Below the pieces are notes generated by a model, which was given only the letters and a program-made list of their open reading frames with translations, did not search any database and had not been told where the DNA came from. Positions 7,443 through 12,400 of a stretch of 14,511 nucleotides of DNA are shown here, in pieces. Numbering within the stretch: the stretch's first letter is position 1; each line of letters opens with the position of its first letter. The position numbers were made by a program, and so were the translations under genes. Origin of the DNA: an uncultured Collinsella sp. (GTDB taxonomy: Bacteria; Actinomycetota; Coriobacteriia; Coriobacteriales; Coriobacteriaceae); contig CAAFEY010000053.1 of assembly GCA_900761995.1 (NCBI GenBank), positions 1 to 14,511 of the forward strand, in the 5' to 3' direction.

Positions 7443-8814
7443 AGGTAGCGGAGGTATCGACGACGCCGGTCGCATTGGCAACCGCGACTATGACAATCAT
7501 GCATAGGAGCAGCACACCCAATGCCTTGAGCCAGAGTTTCGCGAGTTTCTTGCCGCGATAGCTGTCGAGCAGTGCGAATCGCCGACGAAGACGGCACTTA
7601 TCGAGCAGTGCGAAATGCATAAGCACCATAAGGCCATCGACAAAGAAAAAATACTCGATTATGAGAAGCCACGTCGGGTAGCTTTGGTTTGCTCCGGTGG
7701 GGTGAAAGACGGCAAAGTGACTTCCGACAAAGAACACGAGCAGCGAGAAGCAGACGAGCGTATTCCAAATGCGCCCCAGAGACTCCGGAACGCGAGAGAG
7801 CAGACCGCATGCAGCGGAGGCGGCAGGCCCAGGATGCCCTGTGGGGTTCTTGAGCCCTTGGGACGTCAACACCGTCTCCGATGCCGGAGTACGGACAGGC
7901 GCAGGAGGCCGCACGGGGCGACTCAGGTCGTATGCCGCGCGCGTCGCCCGTCCCAACGCTTCCGCACTCGCAAAACGCTTGGCCGGGTCGAGCGCCATCG
8001 ACATGCAGACGGCATCGGCAAGTGGAGTGGGAATGCCGCGCGCCTCGCATTGCTCGCGCATGTCGAGCCCTGGCTTAGGGTCGACTCCCGTCAAGCAGAA
8101 GAACAACAGGGCGCCAAGTGCGTAGACGTCGCTTCGCACGCTCGTCTGCCCAAACCCATACTGCTCGGGCGGCGCATAGGGTCGCGTGCCAAACTTGACG
8201 GTGTCGGCATCGGCGCCATCGTGCCATACGCGCGCGATCCCCAGGTCGATAATCACCAGCGATGAAAACGTCAGGCCGTCATCAGGCGTATAGTTGGCAC
8301 CTGTCACGATGATATTCGACGGCTTGAGGTCACGATGGATCACCGGCGCCGACGTCTCCCCCGCCATTGCAAAACCGGCATGGAGCTCGCCCACGGCGTC
8401 GCAAAGGACAGGATACAATTCACGCGCATAATCGGGGGTGGCTCCCAGACGGTCCACCAGCGCCCCGAGCGTCTCCCCTTCGATGTATTCCATAACCACG
8501 TTGAGCTCGTCGCCCACACGACGACAATCGACGATTCTGGGCAGGTGCTCAAAACGCCTGCCTGCCCGCTGAACGGCAAACAGACGCTCGTATGCCCCGC
8601 CGATTTGAGCCGAAGCATCGATGCGTTTACGGACAAAGGGGCCGAGCGAGCCACCGCCGGTTCCTTCAAAGTACACGAGCTCGGTTGTTTCAACGGTCGA
8701 GCGCTTAAGTACACGCTCCACGCGATAGCTGTCGTCGCAATCGAGCGACGCCAGGTGCTCGGCAAGCGCTGCGGTCAGCTCGTCATCGGAATATGTTGGG
8801 GTCTGAGTATCCAT
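7441..8814 (-). CDS. Membrane-anchored Ser/Thr protein kinase, divergent
   Basis: This is a eukaryotic-type protein kinase of about 457 residues. The catalytic loop HRDLKPSN (160-167) holds the base D162, K164 and N167. The metal loop reads DLG (190-192) rather than DFG, and GTRPYAPPEQYGF (209-221) matches the activation/P+1 segment of bacterial PknB-like kinases. The likely VAIK-type lysine is K63 in VRKRID. The Gly-rich ATP loop is not recognisable near residues 35-50. After the kinase domain (about 30-295) come a Pro-rich stretch and three hydrophobic helices (about 350-371, 381-401, 430-449). No extracellular PASTA repeats follow. The start is uncertain: ATG 8814 has GGAGG only 2 bp upstream, and ATG 8823, ATG 8826 or GTG 8844 are alternatives. 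It lies 98 bp after an XRE-like gene on the same strand, probably in one operon. Confidence 0.85.
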   Translation of the reverse strand: MDTQTPTYSDDELTAALAEHLASLDCDDSYRVERVLKRSTVETTELVYFEGTGGGSLGPFVRKRIDASAQIGGAYERLFAVQRAGRRFEHLPRIVDCRRVGDELNVVMEYIEGETLGALVDRLGATPDYARELYPVLCDAVGELHAGFAMAGETSAPVIHRDLKPSNIIVTGANYTPDDGLTFSSLVIIDLGIARVWHDGADADTVKFGTRPYAPPEQYGFGQTSVRSDVYALGALLFFCLTGVDPKPGLDMREQCEARGIPTPLADAVCMSMALDPAKRFASAEALGRATRAAYDLSRPVRPPAPVRTPASETVLTSQGLKNPTGHPGPAASAACGLLSRVPESLGRIWNTLVCFSLLVFFVGSHFAVFHPTGANQSYPTWLLIIEYFFFVDGLMVLMHFALLDKCRLRRRFALLDSYRGKKLAKLWLKALGVLLLCMIVIVAVANATGVVDTSAT

Positions 8815-8912
8815 AGCCTCCATCATAGCGCAGGGCGCAGACACCCCATGGCATCCGCGCCCCGTTCGTTTGCATCGTTGTTCGGCAGCTCCGCCGGCTC
8901 AGATATCAGCCG

Positions 8913-9335
8913 CTAACTCACCGTCTCCTCGCCAAAGCGATACAGCTCCTCGTTGACCTTTTGGAGGCTGCACCCGCGATCGATGCAAAAGATGATAATC
9001 GCATCGCGGCGGTCCTTGCAGTTAAGGACGCTTACCCCGGCAGCCGTCAGCGCACGGTTGGTTTCTTTGAGCGTCAGCGCCATCGCAAAGGCAATCTGCA
9101 GCACCTTATTGCGGCTCGGATGCCGCGCACCGGTAAAAATCTGATAGCCAAAGGTCTCATTGAGATCGGCCATACGAACCACGCGCGAGCGCTCCAAGCC
9201 CTTTTCCTGCAGCAGCCGCTTCAGGTAGTCCGAAAGCGACGGGGCGGCAAAGTCGTGTTCTTTGATATAGCCATCGATGTTTGGCGCGTCGAGAAGCTCA
9301 TTGAGTAACTCGTCAGTCAGCTTTTTATCGGGCAT
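8913..9335 (-). CDS. XRE-like helix-turn-helix regulator linked to the kinase
   Basis: This 140-residue soluble protein contains a helix-turn-helix-like region about 33-95. SLSDYLKRLLQEKGLERSRV leads into DLNETFGYQIFTGARHPSRN, then QIAFAMALTLKETNRALTAAGV. The C-terminal part, KDRRDAIIIFCIDRG, is a helical segment shared with similar small proteins in Firmicutes that neighbour PknB-like kinases (remembered family pattern). The ATG at 9335 has a very strong ribosome site, GGAGGTGA (9342-9349), 6 bp upstream. It lies between the FxLYD gene (32 bp upstream) and the kinase (98 bp downstream). It may regulate these genes or be the kinase's target or partner. Confidence 0.75.
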   Translation of the reverse strand: MPDKKLTDELLNELLDAPNIDGYIKEHDFAAPSLSDYLKRLLQEKGLERSRVVRMADLNETFGYQIFTGARHPSRNKVLQIAFAMALTLKETNRALTAAGVSVLNCKDRRDAIIIFCIDRGCSLQKVNEELYRFGEETVS

Positions 9336-9367
9336 ACGACTTCACCTCCCCCAGTGCATGCAACATG

Positions 9368-9811
9368 CTAGAAACCGCTTACGTCCGAACGCTCCCAGCT
9401 AGCAACCTGGTCGGGAGACACCGTACCCAGCGCCTCGAACTTCCAGGAGCCGCCCGCCTTCAGATGATTGGTGTTTGCAAGAGCCGTTCCAACCTGGTTG
9501 CCATCGGCATCGTACAGAACATATTCAATCTGAATGTAGCTCTTTTCCTTGTCCGTGTTATTGGTCAGGGTGCCCGTGATCTTATAGGTAAACTGATTGG
9601 AAGTGTCTTCAGCCTCGTCAGCAATGGTATACGGTTCTTGCGGTTCTTTTTGCTCCTTAGCCTGCTGTGTCGTCTCGGCAGGTTTTGCCGAATCGCTCGC
9701 AGACGAATCGGTTGAGTTGCCGCCCATAGAGCCCACGGCACCGACAATAACCAGCACCACGATGATGCCTAGGACAATCTTACCGATTGGCTTCTTTCCC
9801 TCTTTTGCCAT
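9368..9811 (-). CDS. FxLYD-domain membrane-anchored protein
   Basis: This 147-residue protein has a short basic start, one transmembrane helix (about 8-27, IGKIVLGIIVVLVIVGAVG) and a Ser/Lys/Glu-rich spacer (about 30-60). The extracytoplasmic beta domain (about 72-140) reads FTYKITGTLTNNTDKEKSYI, then EYVLYDADGNQVGTALANT, and LKAGGSWKFEAL. This is the FxLYD pattern found in exported Gram-positive proteins of unknown role. There is no lipobox cysteine, so it is held by the helix. AGGAAGGA (9818-9825) stands 6 bp before the ATG at 9811, but it lies inside one arm of a perfect inverted repeat, implying control of translation. The XRE-like gene starts 32 bp downstream, so the two are likely co-transcribed with the kinase. 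Confidence 0.8.
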   Translation of the reverse strand: MAKEGKKPIGKIVLGIIVVLVIVGAVGSMGGNSTDSSASDSAKPAETTQQAKEQKEPQEPYTIADEAEDTSNQFTYKITGTLTNNTDKEKSYIQIEYVLYDADGNQVGTALANTNHLKAGGSWKFEALGTVSPDQVASWERSDVSGF

Positions 9812-9816
9812 TATTC

Positions 9817-9870
9817 ATCCTTCCTACGATCCGGCTACCGTGCCGGCACACAGCACATCGTAGGAAGGAT
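9817..9870 (-). promoter_or_regulatory. Leader hairpin that buries the ribosome site of the FxLYD gene
   Basis: ATCCTTCCTACGAT (9817-9830) is a perfect 14-bp inverse of ATCGTAGGAAGGAT (9857-9870). In the minus-strand transcript the second arm contains the AGGAAGGA ribosome site (9825 to 9818), ending 6 bp before the ATG. The 26-base loop contains a further palindrome, GTGCCGGCAC (9840-9849). If the transcript starts upstream of 9870, the site would be closed unless something opens the stem. It could alternatively be a DNA operator. Confidence 0.65.
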
Positions 9871-9884
9871 TAAACTTGAATTCA

Positions 9885-9899
9885 TTAGCTGAGAGCTAA
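9885..9899. promoter_or_regulatory. 15-bp dyad upstream of the FxLYD leader
   Basis: TTAGCT, GAG, AGCTAA form a perfect 6-3-6 dyad 15 bp outside the leader hairpin. The neighbouring stretch (9934-9958) holds a second imperfect hairpin, GTTGAGCAAA against TTTGCGCAAC. Either may be an operator or an RNA element between the small membrane gene and the FxLYD gene. There is no T-run, so a terminator is unlikely. Confidence 0.35.
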
Positions 9900-9975
9900 G
9901 GCTGCGGTAAACGGCCAATGCAGTTATCCAAACGTTGAGCAAACGCACTTTGCGCAACCGTCTGCTGGCAGCGCA

Positions 9976-10299
9976 TCAACCCACCGTGACGGATTCCCCG
10001 GTAAAGGCACTGACCATCAACAGGACAAAGAACACCAGGTAGCTGACACTCAGCGGGTACGCAATGACCAGGAATACAACCCAGCCGACATTGGTTTTAC
10101 CGTCGGCACGACGTTGCTCGCGGCAACGATAGAGCCAAATCGTCACGCCAATGGCCACAATCAGCAACACGAGTGCCGCTGCTGCCAACCCGGCAAGCGC
10201 AAACATCACGCCAATGCTCACAGCAATAACCGGAAGCAGCAGCAGGCCGCACCCGCATCCACCCGGACTATATACGGCAGACTGTCGGCGTCGCTTCAT
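9976..10299 (-). CDS. Small membrane protein, unknown function
   Basis: This 107-residue protein is mostly hydrophobic. A basic N-terminus (MKRRRQ) is followed by a Gly/Cys-rich turn (PGGCGCG, 12-18) and a long apolar region (about 18-57, probably two helices). Next come a charged loop (YRCREQRRADGKTN) and a further apolar region (about 71-98), giving three or four membrane segments. No family is recognised. ATG 10299 is preceded by a G-rich stretch (10309-10315). An alternative GTG at 10329 overlaps the TAG stop of the upstream regulator gene by one base (TAGTG), an arrangement typical of coupled translation, and would add 10 residues. Either way it is almost surely co-transcribed with that regulator. 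Confidence 0.65.
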   Translation of the reverse strand: MKRRRQSAVYSPGGCGCGLLLLPVIAVSIGVMFALAGLAAAALVLLIVAIGVTIWLYRCREQRRADGKTNVGWVVFLVIAYPLSVSYLVFFVLLMVSAFTGESVTVG

Positions 10300-10328
10300 C
10301 GCCGCGCCACCCCCATCATCTCTGAGCA

Positions 10329-10670
10329 CTACAGTGCGATGGCCTGCTGGACAGGAACGATCTTATCCAGTTCCGGTTCGATGCGCCCCTTCTCCGCCTC
10401 GAGATCAAACGCTATCTGGGCGCGCAGCCAATAACCATCCGTCAGGCCAAAGTAGCGGCAAAGGCGAAGGTCGGTGTCGGCCGTCACGCGACGTTTTCCC
10501 AAGACAATCTGCCCGATACGCTGAGCCGGAATCCCAGTCTCTTTCGCAAGGCGATATTGAGAAATGCCCATGGGAACAAGAAACTCCTCTTTGAGAAGCT
10601 CACCAGGAGTCACCGGCGACAGCAAATCGGCCGAAGTCTCATCACTTGTGATAATCGACGATTTCGACAT
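10329..10670 (-). CDS. HigA-type XRE antitoxin/regulator without a visible toxin
   Basis: This 113-residue DNA-binding protein has the HigA/VapI layout. SPVTPGELLKEEFLVPMGIS (18-37) leads into a helix-turn-helix (SQYRLAKETGIPAQRIGQIVLGKR, about 37-60), then TADTDLRLCRYFGLTDGYWLRAQ. HigA proteins repress their own operon and neutralise the HigB ribonuclease, whose gene normally lies just upstream. Here nothing toxin-like lies between this gene and the amidohydrolase, and the downstream gene is a membrane protein, so it is an orphan. ATG 10670 has AGGAGAT (10679-10685) 8 bp upstream; an in-frame start at 10718 lacks support. A promoter with an overlapping dyad precedes it, which fits autoregulation. 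Confidence 0.85.
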   Translation of the reverse strand: MSKSSIITSDETSADLLSPVTPGELLKEEFLVPMGISQYRLAKETGIPAQRIGQIVLGKRRVTADTDLRLCRYFGLTDGYWLRAQIAFDLEAEKGRIEPELDKIVPVQQAIAL

Positions 10671-10730
10671 TCCAAGCCATCTCCTGTCTCCACTCAAAAC
10701 AGACCCGATAGCGCTCATTACGATGCAATC

Positions 10731-10759
10731 ATAGTATCGCCTTACGTTAGTAACGTCAA
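10731..10759 (-). promoter_or_regulatory. Promoter with operator-like dyad for the HigA-type gene
   Basis: On the minus strand TTGACG (10759 to 10754) and TACTAT (10736 to 10731) are separated by exactly 17 bp, close to the sigma-70 consensus. The perfect dyad ACGTTA-G-TAACGT (10744-10756) overlaps the -35 box and the spacer. The start codon lies about 60 bp downstream. A repressor bound here would block polymerase; the encoded HigA-type protein is the obvious candidate. Confidence 0.6.
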
Positions 10760-10796
10760 ACGTTTCTATAGACTTACATCTCTATTATATCGTACG

Positions 10797-10820
10797 TTTG
10801 TTCGTGTTTTCTAGAACAAA
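10797..10820. repeat. Small 7-bp hairpin after the amidohydrolase
   Basis: TTTGTTC (10797-10803) and GAACAAA (10814-10820) flank a 10-base loop, 15 bp after the amidohydrolase stop. It could help end that transcript, but no clean U-run follows and the stem is weak. Confidence 0.3.
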
Positions 10821-10834
10821 TAGTCCTTCACGCC

Positions 10835-12022
10835 TTAGTCAAGCGAAAGTAATCGTTTGTAGACATCGAGGCCTTTGAGTAGGATTTCCTCGTCGAAGAG
10901 CATGCTATCGGTATGCAGAGCGCTTGTGGCATAGGCGGGGCAGCCATCCGAATCACTCGGGTTGTCTTGGTCCTCTGGCATACCCGTGCCCAGCAAGAAG
11001 AACACGCCCGGCAGATGGCGCTGATAGAAAGCAAAGTCCTCGGCAATTAACAGCGGCTCCTCTACAAGCTGCAGCCCGGGCAAGGCAGGCGTGATGTTGG
11101 CAAACAGCTCGGGGTCGTTATCGACCGGTGGATAGCCCTCGGCAAAGTCGAGATCATACGTGCAGCCCGTTGCGGTGCACGCCTCGTCGAGTACACGGCG
11201 TACGCCCTCGCGCGCACGGTCGAACATGTCGTCCGTAAACACACGCAGGCTGCCGGCAACATGGGCCTCCCCTGCCACCGCATTGCAGACGGTACCGGCC
11301 TGCAGCAAGCCGAACTTACCAATGCAGGGCTCGTCGGCACCCAGCTTGTCCATGAGTTCGCACTCGGAAACCAAGAACTTGGCAGCCGCCAATGCCGCAT
11401 CGTGCGATTCGCCAACGGGAACGCCGTAGGTCTTGGCGATATGGATGCTCGTCCCGTGAATGTGCACATGCGTCTCGCTCGAACGCGCTAGCAGCGGACC
11501 GGGGCAGCTCGCCAACGTGCCGGCGGGCAGATCGGGCCACACATGGAAGCCAAAAATGCGGTCGGCCCCATAGCGCTCGAACACACCGCTCTCGCATACC
11601 GTCTTGGCACCACCGGTCGTTTCCTCGGCCGGCTGGAACACAAAGAGAACATTGCGCCTAATGGCGCCCGGATGCTCGCGAATCGTACGGTCAACATACG
11701 TCGCGGCGGCAAGCGCCATGGCCATGTGTCCGTCATGTCCGCAAGCGTGCATCTTGCCGGGATGGGTTGAGGCAAAGGCCGCTCCCGTCGCTTCCGCGAT
11801 GGGCAGCGCATCCATATCGGCGCGAATCGCCGTGGCATGCGCGGCATCAACGCCGGCGTCGAAGAAAGCGCAGACGCAGCTGGGGCACGGATGGGTCACT
11901 TCGCAGGTGAGCGGTGCCAACACGCCCTCGATATAGGCAATGGTTTGCGGAAGATCGAAATCGAGCTCCGGAATGCGATGGAGATCGCGGCGATAGCGAC
12001 GGAGTTCTTGGAGCTCGGTCAT
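10835..12022 (-). CDS. M20-family metallo-amidohydrolase (N-acyl-amino-acid deacylase type)
   Basis: This 395-residue cytoplasmic enzyme belongs to the M20D amidohydrolases, which remove acyl groups from amino acids using a two-metal centre. Signature residues are C94, H96 and H99 in MHACGHDGHM, the catalytic/metal pair E133-E134 in FQPAEETTGGA, and H160 in FGFHVWP. E328 in AEDFAFY and H370 in SALHTDSM complete the set. Length is typical. ATG 12022 is preceded by AAGGG (12030-12034) at 7 bp; further in-frame starts up to 12106 are possible but unnecessary. It is divergent from the lysine-controlled lysA-dapA frame. Members of this family include N-acetyl-diaminopimelate deacetylase of the acetylated lysine branch, which would fit the neighbour, but also general aminoacylases, auxin-conjugate and p-aminobenzoyl-glutamate hydrolases. 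Specificity is unproven. Confidence 0.85.
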   Translation of the reverse strand: MTELQELRRYRRDLHRIPELDFDLPQTIAYIEGVLAPLTCEVTHPCPSCVCAFFDAGVDAAHATAIRADMDALPIAEATGAAFASTHPGKMHACGHDGHMAMALAAATYVDRTIREHPGAIRRNVLFVFQPAEETTGGAKTVCESGVFERYGADRIFGFHVWPDLPAGTLASCPGPLLARSSETHVHIHGTSIHIAKTYGVPVGESHDAALAAAKFLVSECELMDKLGADEPCIGKFGLLQAGTVCNAVAGEAHVAGSLRVFTDDMFDRAREGVRRVLDEACTATGCTYDLDFAEGYPPVDNDPELFANITPALPGLQLVEEPLLIAEDFAFYQRHLPGVFFLLGTGMPEDQDNPSDSDGCPAYATSALHTDSMLFDEEILLKGLDVYKRLLSLD

Positions 12023-12172
12023 AGAGGATCCCTTCGTGAGGCACATCTGTTGCAACTTATTGTGATACAGGATTGTGGCGCACATGTTTCCAGCATATCC
12101 CTGCATTTTTTAAACGTTATATACGAATACTCTTGTTTGGTAAAGTGCAACGTGGTAGGGTCGTTACCACTT

Positions 12173-12329
12173 GATAGAGGCGCGGGCACGAAGAACCGCG
12201 GGCGAGCCGGCAGGCTTTGACCCCGTGGGGAGGCGAAACCCGCCGAACTGGGCTTTTCGGGCACGAACAACCTGGTGGGCCTGTGGGAAACACCCACAGG
12301 ACTGTCTGCAGCAATGCGGGAGCGCTATC
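12173..12329 (+). promoter_or_regulatory. Lysine riboswitch (L-box) aptamer
   Basis: The leader contains the conserved L-box core in order. GATAGAGGCGCG (12173-12184) comes first, then GGGGAGGCGAAACC (12227-12240), CGCCGAACTGGGC (12241-12253), and the perfect P5 hairpin CCTGTGGG/CCCACAGG (12280-12287, 12293-12300, loop AAACA). ACTGTC (12301-12306) and GCTATC (12324-12329) close it. P1 is formed by GATAG (12173-12177) with CTATC (12325-12329). Spacing and order match the lysC leader of Bacillus subtilis. Binding of lysine should lower expression of the following LysA-DapA frame. Promoter elements upstream (about 12105-12150) are not convincing. Confidence 0.92.
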
Positions 12330-12390
12330 CGGACATTGGGTCCACGCTATGCGGATTCGATGCGCAGATGGCGCCGTCTGGATAGCGAGG
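12323..12390 (+). promoter_or_regulatory. Putative translational expression platform of the lysine riboswitch
   Basis: GGATAGCG (12380-12387), which runs into the ribosome site GAGG (12387-12390), can pair perfectly with two segments. One is CGCTATCC (12323-12330), the 3' side of P1; the other is CGCTAT (12345-12350, six pairs with 12382-12387). A further hairpin CAGATG-GCGC-CGTCTG (12365-12380) lies inside. With P1 formed, the second pairing would hide the ribosome site. No T-run is present, so control is probably at translation. The switching logic is inferred. Confidence 0.55.
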
Positions 12391-12400
12391 TTTACGGGAC

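Noticed and set aside
6198..7481. A 427-codon minus-strand frame opposite the hydrolase
   Set aside because: Low-complexity Gly/Leu/Val/Ala translation with no motif. The plus strand encodes a signal peptide, coiled coil and lysozyme-like domain.
10784..10789. TATAAT on the minus strand upstream of the HigA-type gene
   Set aside because: The hexamer is perfect but no -35-like sequence lies at 16-18 bp. The TTGACG/TACTAT pair nearer the gene is better.
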